A stretch of DNA of 6,846 nt, from contig DJEQ01000046.1 in NCBI GenBank assembly GCA_002431355.1, positions 634-7,479 of the forward strand. Reading direction: 5' to 3'. The notes below the pieces were generated by a model. It was not told where the DNA came from. It saw only the letters and a program-made list of their open reading frames with translations, and made no database searches. Source of the stretch: Oribacterium sp. UBA5894. GTDB lineage: Bacteria > Bacillota > Clostridia > Lachnospirales > Lachnospiraceae. A program made the position numbers and the translations under genes. This document shows positions 1 through 5,135 of this stretch, in pieces; the first letter of the stretch is position 1; every line of letters starts with the position of its first letter.

Positions 1-4
1 ACTT

Positions 5-18
5 TGTAACCGCTTACA
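5..18. promoter_or_regulatory. cre-like (CcpA / LacI-family) operator
   Basis: The 14-mer TGTAACCGCTTACA fits the classical catabolite-responsive consensus TGWNANCGNTNWCA at every defined position. Read leftward it is TGTAAGCGGTTACA, one base from a perfect palindrome of the canonical type. The flanks extend the symmetry to a 7-bp inverted repeat (3-9 and 14-20) around CCGC. It lies outside any gene, 3' of the metallophosphoesterase and just downstream of a leftward TATAAT box, where bound CcpA or a local LacI-type repressor would block initiation. The controlled gene would start left of the window. The match is seen directly; the regulator is inferred. Confidence 0.6.
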
Positions 19-39
19 AAAATCATTATATATGATTTT
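19..39. repeat. perfect AT-rich inverted repeat after yfcE
   Basis: AAAATCAT (19-26) and ATGATTTT (32-39) form a perfect 8-bp stem around a 5-base loop TATAT. On the leftward transcript it ends in a run of T, so it could be a weak terminator for the uxuA-uxuB-rdgB-yfcE string. It is low in GC and its loop region includes part of the candidate -10 box, so it may instead be promoter DNA or an operator. No stronger terminator is visible between the gene and the window edge. Confidence 0.4.
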
Positions 40-53
40 ATTTTCACATACAA
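25..53 (-). promoter_or_regulatory. candidate leftward promoter at window edge
   Basis: On the minus strand there is a perfect -10 box TATAAT (25-30) with TTGTAT (48-53) 17 bases upstream as a poor -35, matching only the TTG of TTGACA. The predicted start falls at the edge of the cre-like box at 5-18, a classic repressor position. The weak -35 and the AT-rich background keep confidence modest. A perfect TTGACA at 65-70 has no -10 at normal spacing. Confidence 0.35.
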
Positions 54-77
54 GAGTGAATCCCTGTCAATTTCAGG

Positions 78-584
78 CTAGCGCGGAAGGTATACCTCAT
101 GGTAGTCGAAGTCTCCCGCCTCGTTTACCTGGATCACCATATAGGATGGACGACGGTCCACCTGACGAGGATAGCTGATGGAGCCTGGATTCAGGCAGGT
201 CACGCCTTCCAGCGTCTTCAGAAACGGACGGTGCGTATGCCCAAACATTGCAACGTCACAGCCCCGCTGCTTCGCTTCATCTACAAGACCCTCTACGCCC
301 ATATTGACGCCATAATAGTGTCCATGGGTGAGGAGACAGCGATGTCGTCCCAGCTTCACGACGAGATCCTTCGGAAGGGACGTGAAGAAGTCATTGTTCC
401 CCTGCACGAAGTAACACTGCACGCCATCCCCGGCATACTGCTGAATCATGCCTTCGGAGCCCTCCGCATCGCCAAGATGAATCAGTATGTCGATCATCCC
501 AATGCGGCGCAGCACATCCTTCAGATTCTGGTCATTCCGGTGGGAATCACTGACGACGAGGATCGTCTGAAAAGGGGCGGACAA
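78..584 (-). CDS. yfcE: YfcE/MJ0936-type metallophosphoesterase
   Basis: A 168-residue cytosolic phosphodiesterase/phosphatase of the small YfcE/MJ0936 calcineurin-like family. Every metal-site motif is present in order: D13-S-H15, G38-D39, G62-N-N-D65, H87-G-H89 and G115-H-T-H118, which together bind two divalent metals. Members act on phosphodiester model substrates in vitro; the natural substrate here is unknown. I chose the TTG start at 582-584 because AGGAGG (594-599) sits 9 bases upstream and the metallophosphoesterase fold begins a few residues later. The longer frame from TTG at 648-650 has its Shine-Dalgarno only 3 bases away and would add 22 Arg-rich residues that are not part of the fold. 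The gene overlaps the last 38 bases of rdgB in another frame, implying translational coupling. RdgB and YfcE-type genes are often adjacent in Firmicutes, which suggests a shared nucleotide-metabolism role but does not prove one. Confidence 0.9.
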   Translation of the reverse strand: MSAPFQTILVVSDSHRNDQNLKDVLRRIGMIDILIHLGDAEGSEGMIQQYAGDGVQCYFVQGNNDFFTSLPKDLVVKLGRHRCLLTHGHYYGVNMGVEGLVDEAKQRGCDVAMFGHTHRPFLKTLEGVTCLNPGSISYPRQVDRRPSYMVIQVNEAGDFDYHEVYLPR

Positions 585-1260
585 GTCCGCTCTCCTCCTG
601 AGCCTCTGCTCCTCGTTCCGACGCCGGGCGTCTCTCCTGATCCTTTGCAATGACCTCCTTCAAAAGATCACGCATCGCGCGCAGTGCCTTTCCACGATGG
701 GAAATGGCATTCTTCTCCTCTGGCGTCAGCTCTGCAGAGGTCTTTCCATATGCCGGAAGATACAGGATCGGATCATAGCCGAAGCCGTGCTCTCCCTTCG
801 GCTCCTTCGCGATGAGGCCCTCGAAGAGCCCCTCCGTATGAAATACGCGGCCATCCGCGAAGGCTGCACAGATATTGCAGGTAAAATGTGCGGCACGCTC
901 ATCCCCCTCTGCATAGCGGAGCTCATGAATGATACGTGCATTTTTCACCGTATAGGAGGTATCCTCCCCGAGGTAACGGGCGCTGTAGATCCCCGGCAGT
1001 CCCAGCATGTAATTAACACAAAGGCCGGAGTCATCCGACATGATAATGTCATCATCCTCCAGCATGTGATGTGCCAGCATATAGCTCCGAATGCCGACGG
1101 CCTTCAGCTCTGCGTTTTCCGCAAAGGTCTTTCCGGTCTCAACGGGCTCGAAGTCAATGCCCAGCTCGCTCTTTGCAACGATCTCGGTGGCCACATCCCC
1201 CAGGATCTGGCGCACCTCGATCATTTTATTTTTATTATGGGTAGCAAATATGATACGCAT
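547..1260 (-). CDS. rdgB: XTP/dITP pyrophosphatase, RdgB/HAM1 family
   Basis: A 237-residue nucleoside-triphosphate pyrophosphatase that hydrolyses dITP, XTP and related deaminated purine nucleotides to monophosphates, keeping hypoxanthine and xanthine out of DNA and RNA. Family motifs run the length of the protein: the N-terminal THNKNK loop (7-12), E48-N-A with K53, S75-D-D-S-G79, the LGLPGIYSAR segment (86-95), GFGYDP (159-164), and EEKNAISHRGKAL (181-193). The core ends near residue 203. The remaining roughly 34 residues are charged and Arg/Glu-rich, longer than the usual family length of about 200, and coincide with the region that carries the yfcE ribosome binding site and start. The start is ATG; its Shine-Dalgarno (GAGATGAGAG) is weak. 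It follows uxuB by 40 bases with no terminator or clear promoter, so it may be co-transcribed with uxuAB. Confidence 0.95.
   Translation of the reverse strand: MRIIFATHNKNKMIEVRQILGDVATEIVAKSELGIDFEPVETGKTFAENAELKAVGIRSYMLAHHMLEDDDIIMSDDSGLCVNYMLGLPGIYSARYLGEDTSYTVKNARIIHELRYAEGDERAAHFTCNICAAFADGRVFHTEGLFEGLIAKEPKGEHGFGYDPILYLPAYGKTSAELTPEEKNAISHRGKALRAMRDLLKEVIAKDQERRPASERGAEAQEESGLVRPFSDDPRRQ
582..599 (-). promoter_or_regulatory. ribosome binding site deciding the yfcE start
   Basis: On the minus strand AGGAGG (594-599), extending as AGGAGGAGA, lies inside the rdgB reading frame, 9 bases before a TTG codon (582-584). Its strength and spacing favour this TTG over the upstream TTG at 648-650, whose AAGGAGG is too close. 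The site supports re-initiation by ribosomes finishing rdgB. Confidence 0.7.
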
Positions 1261-1300
1261 AAATCTCTCATCTCTTTCTGCCCATAGACCTCAAAAAGAA

Positions 1301-2911
1301 TCAGTCAAGGTACTTCTTAAGGGTTGCTCTTACGGCGCCAGGGCCCGCAAGCTCCTCCTTAAAGAGATCCTCAATCAGATCACCGATGCCATCTGCATAA
1401 AGGTCAGAGCCGAAAATGTTTGCATTGCTGAGAATCGGACGAACCTTGTCGCCGACGCTCTCTGGATGGCCGAGTGTAATGCCCTCCAGCTGCTGAGACA
1501 GTGTCTCCAGCATCGGGTCCGAAGAGCGTTCGAACGCATTGCCCTGATCATCCACACCAAGAAGATAACGCAGCCAGCCTGCGATTGCAAGTGGAATTGC
1601 CTTCAGCTTCTTCGCGTCACCATACTTCGCTACATAGCTCTTGATGGTCTCACCGTAACGGATGCCGACCTTCTGTGAGGTATCGGTGGCAATACGCTGT
1701 GGCGTATCCGGCATAAACGGGTTCGGAATACGAACATTGATGACCTCATCGACGAAGGCCTCCGGGGAAAGGATGCCCGGATTTGTCACAACCGGCATAC
1801 CCTCAACCGGACCGATCTCATGCACGAGCTTATTGAGCTCCGTATCCTTCATCTCATCCGCAATCAGTGTATAACCAAGTACACAGCCGTACACTGCCAG
1901 TGCCGTATGCAGCGGATTCAGGCAGGTGGTAACCTTCATACGCTCTACCTTATTTACCGTATCGCGATCGGTCATGTAGACGCCGGCATCCTCGAGCTTC
2001 GGACGTCCATTCGGGAATTTGTCCTCGATGACGAGGTACTGCGGGCCCTCTGCATTGACGAATGGGGCAATGTAGGTGTGCTTCGAGGTGATGACCGGTG
2101 CCATATCCTCGATGCCCAGAGCCTCGAGCTCCTTCTCCACAGACTCTGCTGGACGCGGCGTGATCTTATCGATCATGGACCATGGGAAAGCAACCTTCGA
2201 CTCATCGTTCAGGTACTCAACGAAGGCGGCCGGAACAAAGCCCTTCTTCTCCCACTCCTCCGCCATCGTCACGATGGAGCTCATCAGCTTCTCACCATTG
2301 TGAGAGCAGTTATCGCAGGAAACAATGGCAACCGGATACTGTCCAGCCTTGAAACGCTCGAACAGGAGAGCCGTTACGATGGCCATCGCAGCGCCTGGCT
2401 TCTCTGGTCCATTGTCAATGTCAGCCTGTACAAATGGGAAGTACTGTCCCGCTGCATTCTTCAGTGCATAGCCCTTCTCCGTGATGGTAAAGGTCGCCAT
2501 CTGGAACTCCGGGTTCGTGAAGATTTCCTTGAGACGATTCCACTCTGCCGGAACGCTGGACTGTGCCTTGATGGCCTCGGTCAGAGAACCGATCACATGC
2601 TTCTCCGTGCTGCCGTCTGCCTTTAATGTGACGCCCAGTACGAGGTTATCGTATGGCTGATAAATCTTATCTACTACATCGAAGTCGAAGGTTTCCACGC
2701 AGGTGATGCCCTTGTCGAGCTCGCCCTTCTCAATCAGTGTGTCGGCGATGCCACCGATGAAGATACGGAAAATATTACCGATGCCGAAGTGCACCCAGCG
2801 TGGGGACTTCTTTGTATTCTCAGCAAGTGCAGCTACATCATAGCCTGGTAATGTCACACCAGCTTTTTCCCATGCTGCCTGATCCTTTAAGCCTTCCAGT
2901 GTTAATTTCAT
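1301..2911 (-). CDS. uxuB: fructuronate reductase (D-mannonate oxidoreductase), mannitol dehydrogenase family
   Basis: A 536-residue cytosolic NAD(H)-dependent long-chain polyol dehydrogenase. In the uronate pathway it reduces D-fructuronate to D-mannonate, the substrate of the next enzyme. The N-terminal Rossmann half begins with VHFGIGNIFRIFIGG (40-54), corresponding to the GxGxFxR dinucleotide loop. SCDNCSHNGEKL (198-209) and FPWSMIDKITPRP (242-254) are family hallmarks. The C-terminal catalytic half carries K326, N332 and H335 in a K-VTTCL-N-PL-H context. The length is usual for clostridial members. The ATG overlaps the uxuA stop by four bases (ATGA, 2908-2911), and AAGGAG (2920-2925) lies 8 bases upstream, so translation is coupled. 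Other family members oxidise mannitol, tagaturonate or arabinitol; pairing with uxuA makes fructuronate the best assignment, by inference. Confidence 0.9.
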   Translation of the reverse strand: MKLTLEGLKDQAAWEKAGVTLPGYDVAALAENTKKSPRWVHFGIGNIFRIFIGGIADTLIEKGELDKGITCVETFDFDVVDKIYQPYDNLVLGVTLKADGSTEKHVIGSLTEAIKAQSSVPAEWNRLKEIFTNPEFQMATFTITEKGYALKNAAGQYFPFVQADIDNGPEKPGAAMAIVTALLFERFKAGQYPVAIVSCDNCSHNGEKLMSSIVTMAEEWEKKGFVPAAFVEYLNDESKVAFPWSMIDKITPRPAESVEKELEALGIEDMAPVITSKHTYIAPFVNAEGPQYLVIEDKFPNGRPKLEDAGVYMTDRDTVNKVERMKVTTCLNPLHTALAVYGCVLGYTLIADEMKDTELNKLVHEIGPVEGMPVVTNPGILSPEAFVDEVINVRIPNPFMPDTPQRIATDTSQKVGIRYGETIKSYVAKYGDAKKLKAIPLAIAGWLRYLLGVDDQGNAFERSSDPMLETLSQQLEGITLGHPESVGDKVRPILSNANIFGSDLYADGIGDLIEDLFKEELAGPGAVRATLKKYLD

Positions 2912-4017
2912 TTTGCAAACTCCTTTCTTGTCTCTGCCTTGTCAATGGCCTCCCAGAGGCCCTGAATATACGTTGCGCCCAGCGCACGGTCATAGAGGCC
3001 ATAGCCCGGGATGACACCTGGCTTGTCAACCTCATCCCAGATCATACGTCCGTGATCTGGACGGATTGGTCCGTCGAAGCCAGTCTCATACAGTGCACGA
3101 ACGATCTCGTACATGTCGAAATTGCCGTCCTTCGAAATATGGCAGGCCTCCTGGAAATCATAGTTCTCACGGGAGGTATCATTGAAACGAAGGTTACGAA
3201 CGTGTGCGAAATGGATTCTGCCCTTCAGTACGCGAATCATGTGTGGGAGATCATTCTCGAGGTTCGTGCCATAGGAGCCGGAGCAGAAGGTTACACCGTT
3301 GTGTACATCGTCCACCGCATTCATAAGGCGAAGGATGCCAGCCTCTGAGTTGATGATTCTGGTAAGGCCAAATACCGACCATGCCGGATCATCTGGATGA
3401 ATGGCCATCTTGATATCATACTTGTTGCAGACCGGCATAATGGCCTTCAGGAAATAAACCAGATTCTGGAACAGCTTCTCGCCATCCACATCCTTATACA
3501 TCTCGAAGAGCTCCTTGATCTTCGCCATACGCTCTGGCTCCCAGCCTGGCATCACGGCACCATTGGACATCTTCTCCATGGAAGCAGCCAGATTGTCCGG
3601 ATCGATGGCATCAATGGCCTTCTGATTGTAGGCAAGTACGGTAGAGCCATCCGGATTCTTACGGGCAAGCTCTGTTCTCGTCCAGTCGAAAACCGGCATG
3701 AAGTTATAGCATACCAGATGGATATCTTCCTTGCCCAGATTCTCCAGGGTTTCAATGTAGTTTGCAATGTACATATCACGATCTGCATCGCCTACCTTGA
3801 TTGAGTCGCATACGTTTACAGACTCAATGCCACTGATGTGAAGGCCTGCCGCTTCCACCTCTTCCTTTAAGGCATGAATTCTCTCCTGAGACCATACCTC
3901 ACCTGGTGTTGTATCATACAGTGTCGTAATCACACCGGTCACGCCCGGAATCTGGCGAATCTGCTGTAAGCTTACGGTATCAAACTTTGAGCCGTACCAA
4001 CGTAATGTCATTTCCAT
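2908..4017 (-). CDS. uxuA: mannonate dehydratase
   Basis: A 369-residue cytosolic enzyme that dehydrates D-mannonate to 2-keto-3-deoxy-D-gluconate, feeding glucuronate-derived carbon toward the KDG kinase/aldolase steps. The N-terminus MEMTLRWYG is typical of UxuA, and the protein is a TIM-barrel metalloenzyme. Likely metal ligands and active-site residues fall in conserved blocks: AIHPDDP with H207, TFCSGSYG with C245, HFAHVRN with H272, and RPDHGR with D321 and H322. The length matches Gram-positive members. It is first in the leftward string. GGAGGG (4026-4031) lies 8 bases before the ATG, and a well-formed promoter plus a GTATAC operator lie in the 90 bases upstream. Glucuronate isomerase and KDG kinase/aldolase genes are not in the window, so the pathway must be completed elsewhere. 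The assignment is firm. Confidence 0.95.
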   Translation of the reverse strand: MEMTLRWYGSKFDTVSLQQIRQIPGVTGVITTLYDTTPGEVWSQERIHALKEEVEAAGLHISGIESVNVCDSIKVGDADRDMYIANYIETLENLGKEDIHLVCYNFMPVFDWTRTELARKNPDGSTVLAYNQKAIDAIDPDNLAASMEKMSNGAVMPGWEPERMAKIKELFEMYKDVDGEKLFQNLVYFLKAIMPVCNKYDIKMAIHPDDPAWSVFGLTRIINSEAGILRLMNAVDDVHNGVTFCSGSYGTNLENDLPHMIRVLKGRIHFAHVRNLRFNDTSRENYDFQEACHISKDGNFDMYEIVRALYETGFDGPIRPDHGRMIWDEVDKPGVIPGYGLYDRALGATYIQGLWEAIDKAETRKEFAK

Positions 4018-4037
4018 TTTTTATACCCTCCGTACAA

Positions 4038-4050
4038 AATGTATACCAGT
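4038..4050. promoter_or_regulatory. operator 1, UxuR/ExuR-like GTATAC box (uxuA side)
   Basis: AATGTATACCAGT is shared at 12 of 13 positions with 4207-4219. Read toward uxuA it is ACTGGTATACATT, which resembles the GGTATACC core of E. coli UxuR/ExuR operators; those regulators are also GntR proteins of the FadR subfamily. It sits immediately downstream of the predicted uxuA transcription start. The likely binder is the adjacent GntR protein, by inference. Confidence 0.6.
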
Positions 4051-4063
4051 TTCTGTGCTTCCT

Positions 4064-4092
4064 AGAATAACCCGAGGAGCCTGTTCTGTCAA
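4064..4092 (-). promoter_or_regulatory. promoter of uxuA-uxuB(-rdgB-yfcE)
   Basis: On the minus strand a perfect -35 TTGACA (4087-4092) is followed, after exactly 17 bases, by the -10 TATTCT (4064-4069, four of six consensus bases). The expected start is near 4057, giving a leader of about 40 bases before the uxuA ATG. The GTATAC box at 4038-4050 lies just downstream of this start, suitable for blocking RNA polymerase. Confidence 0.75.
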
Positions 4093-4137
4093 TGACATTC
4101 GCAAAATAAACCGTAAATTATCACTTTTTCTACGTGA

Positions 4138-4155
4138 TTGTGTATTATTTCACAA
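4138..4155. promoter_or_regulatory. Rex-like (or CRP/FNR-like) palindrome
   Basis: TTGTGTATTATTTCACAA matches the Rex operator pattern TTGTGAA-N4-TTCACAA at 13 of the 14 specified positions; one extra symmetric pair gives ATTGTG and CACAAT (4137-4156). Rex is an NADH/NAD+ sensor common in Firmicutes. A CRP/FNR-type factor binding TGTG...CACA is an alternative. The site is centred roughly 90 bases upstream of the predicted uxuA start and about 100 upstream of the gntR start. Confidence 0.4.
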
Positions 4156-4206
4156 TGATTCCCAGAAAAGTGTGTGCACTCTTGTCGTATTATTCTATCG
4201 AGGTGG

Positions 4207-4219
4207 AATGTATACTAGT
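4207..4219. promoter_or_regulatory. operator 2, GTATAC box (gntR side)
   Basis: AATGTATACTAGT repeats operator 1 with one difference (T for C) and lies where the -35 element of the gntR promoter would be, ending 18 bases before its TATAAT. This placement fits autorepression. Its repetition at both divergent promoters is the main evidence that it is a real site. Confidence 0.6.
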
Positions 4220-4237
4220 ATTTGCCTGAAATTTGAG

Positions 4238-4243
4238 TATAAT
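4238..4243 (+). promoter_or_regulatory. -10 box of the gntR promoter
   Basis: A perfect TATAAT lies 33 bases before the gntR ATG. No good -35 hexamer lies 16-18 bases upstream; that position is occupied by operator 2. A second possible -10, TATACT (4211-4216), lies inside operator 2. The promoter is therefore probably weak. Confidence 0.45.
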
Positions 4244-4276
4244 AAGGATAGGTTTTTGTACGTAAAGGAGCATCTT

Positions 4277-5017
4277 ATGAATGAGCATATGCCGGCATCC
4301 ATCGAAGCAGTGGCTGAGACTTCGGCTCTTTCCAAGCCAGAGGAGATCCATCATTATGTCTGGGATCGCATCGCGACTCTGGAATACCAGCCAGGGACAA
4401 AGCTCAGTGAGGTAAAGCTCGCGCAGCTGTTTCAGTGCAGCCGCATTCCAGTGCGGGAAGCCGTGCGCCAGCTCAATGCAGAGGGTGCCCTCGATTCACA
4501 GCCACAGCGCGGCAGCTTCGTGAGCCGCATCAATATGAACCGTGTGCGCGAGGTACGCTATCTCCGCGAGGTCCTTGAAACCCGTGTAGTGATGGATGCG
4601 TACGATGCCCATTTACTGGATCCACTTCTTCCGGTTCTTCGGCATATGGTGCAGGAGCAGCAGGATATGATCCGCTTCAATGAACTCATTAAGCTCACCG
4701 ACGCGGACACCCGTTTTCATGACCTCTTCTACCAGCTGCAGCATAAGGAATTCGTACAGCAGCACACTGGTCGACATGACATTCACTATATCCGCGCCCG
4801 TCGTTTCGCCCTGGGCATTGAACGAAGTGATGACGAGCGGATGGACGACAGTGTAAACATTGTCTCCCAGCACATCCGCATGGTGCATGCCATCGAGGAG
4901 AAGAACCGCGACGCCCTCGAGCAGGAGCTCATTCACCACTTCCGAAACATCAATCATACCCTCGAGCGGGTTGTACACGACGCGCAGTTCGAAAGTATTT
5001 TTCAGGTAGAGAAGTAA
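4277..5017 (+). CDS. GntR-family (FadR/FCD) regulator, likely of uxuAB
   Basis: A 246-residue transcription factor. Residues about 22-84 form the GntR winged helix-turn-helix, including LAQLFQCSRIPVREAVRQLNAEG (48-70) and a wing ending in QRGSFVS (77-83). The C-terminal part (about 90-235) is an all-helical FCD effector domain with candidate metal ligands D144, H148, H199 and H221; many FCD regulators sense a sugar acid near this metal. I chose the ATG at 4277 because AAAGGAG (4264-4270) lies 6 bases upstream; the open frame extends back to 4055, but that part crosses the promoters and operators and is not protein-like. It is divergent from uxuA, and both promoters carry the same GTATAC box, so it probably represses uxuAB and itself in response to fructuronate, mannonate or KDG. 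The family is certain; the target and effector are inferred. Confidence 0.9.
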   Translation: MNEHMPASIEAVAETSALSKPEEIHHYVWDRIATLEYQPGTKLSEVKLAQLFQCSRIPVREAVRQLNAEGALDSQPQRGSFVSRINMNRVREVRYLREVLETRVVMDAYDAHLLDPLLPVLRHMVQEQQDMIRFNELIKLTDADTRFHDLFYQLQHKEFVQQHTGRHDIHYIRARRFALGIERSDDERMDDSVNIVSQHIRMVHAIEEKNRDALEQELIHHFRNINHTLERVVHDAQFESIFQVEK

Positions 5018-5028
5018 CCACGCATAGA

Positions 5029-5071
5029 AAAACGCCCCGGAGCCTTTCATAAGACGACTCCGAGGCGTTTT
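5029..5071. terminator. bidirectional terminator between gntR and alsT
   Basis: A 14-bp stem pairs 5029-5042 with 5058-5071, with one C-A mismatch (5037/5063) and a 15-base loop. The stem is GC-rich in the middle with A-tracts on the left arm and T-tracts on the right, so it can end transcripts from both sides. It begins 11 bases after the gntR stop and lies beyond the alsT stop on the other strand. Confidence 0.85.
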
Positions 5072-5090
5072 CTGTTTCGTGTACTTATTT

Positions 5091-5130
5091 CATTGAATGG
5101 CCGACGTGCCTGCTCTCCGGCAGTTCAATG
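5091..5130. repeat. imperfect hairpin in the 3' region of alsT
   Basis: CATTGAATGGCCG (5091-5103) can pair with CGGCAGTTCAATG (5118-5130): 13 positions, one T-G wobble and one G-A mismatch, with a 14-base loop. It lies 5 bases after the alsT stop and before the main terminator in that direction. No T-run follows it on either strand, so it is not a normal intrinsic terminator. It may be a 3'-UTR stabilising structure or a decayed terminator. Confidence 0.4.
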
Positions 5131-5135
5131 CCACT

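Larger units (their letters stand above)
4018..4276. promoter_or_regulatory. divergent uxuA / gntR control region
   Basis: This 259-base AT-rich region separates the leftward uxuA from the rightward GntR-family regulator. It contains a leftward promoter, two GTATAC-centred boxes about 169 bases apart, a central 18-base palindrome, a rightward TATAAT box and both ribosome binding sites. A weaker repeat, ATCAC (4120-4124) and GTGAT (4134-4138) with 9 bases between, adjoins the palindrome. No cre box matching TGWNANCGNTNWCA was found here on either strand by reading. Confidence 0.8.

Noticed and set aside
89..96. GGTATACC octamer that looks like a UxuR box
   Set aside because: It lies inside the last codons of yfcE (Val-Tyr-Leu), lacks the flanking bases shared by the two intergenic boxes, and has no promoter over it.
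585..650. Longer yfcE product starting at TTG 648-650
   Set aside because: The Shine-Dalgarno is only 3 bases from that TTG, the added 22 residues are Arg-rich and outside the fold, and overlap with rdgB would rise to 104 bases.
99..1287. Plus-strand open frames of 184 and 196 residues opposite yfcE and rdgB
   Set aside because: They mirror conserved coding sequence on the other strand and show no recognisable protein family.
1820..2626. 268-residue plus-strand open frame opposite uxuB
   Set aside because: It is antisense to a well-conserved enzyme, has no recognisable domain and no convincing ribosome binding site; it is a shadow of uxuB codon use.
2800..3804. Plus-strand open frames of 182 and 135 residues opposite uxuA
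   Set aside because: Same reason: uxuA motifs are intact on the minus strand and these translations look random.
4055..4276. Open frame extending the GntR regulator by 74 residues at its N-terminus
   Set aside because: It lacks a ribosome binding site at its ATG, crosses both operators and promoter elements, and does not resemble GntR N-termini. The ATG at 4277 has AAAGGAG at ideal spacing.
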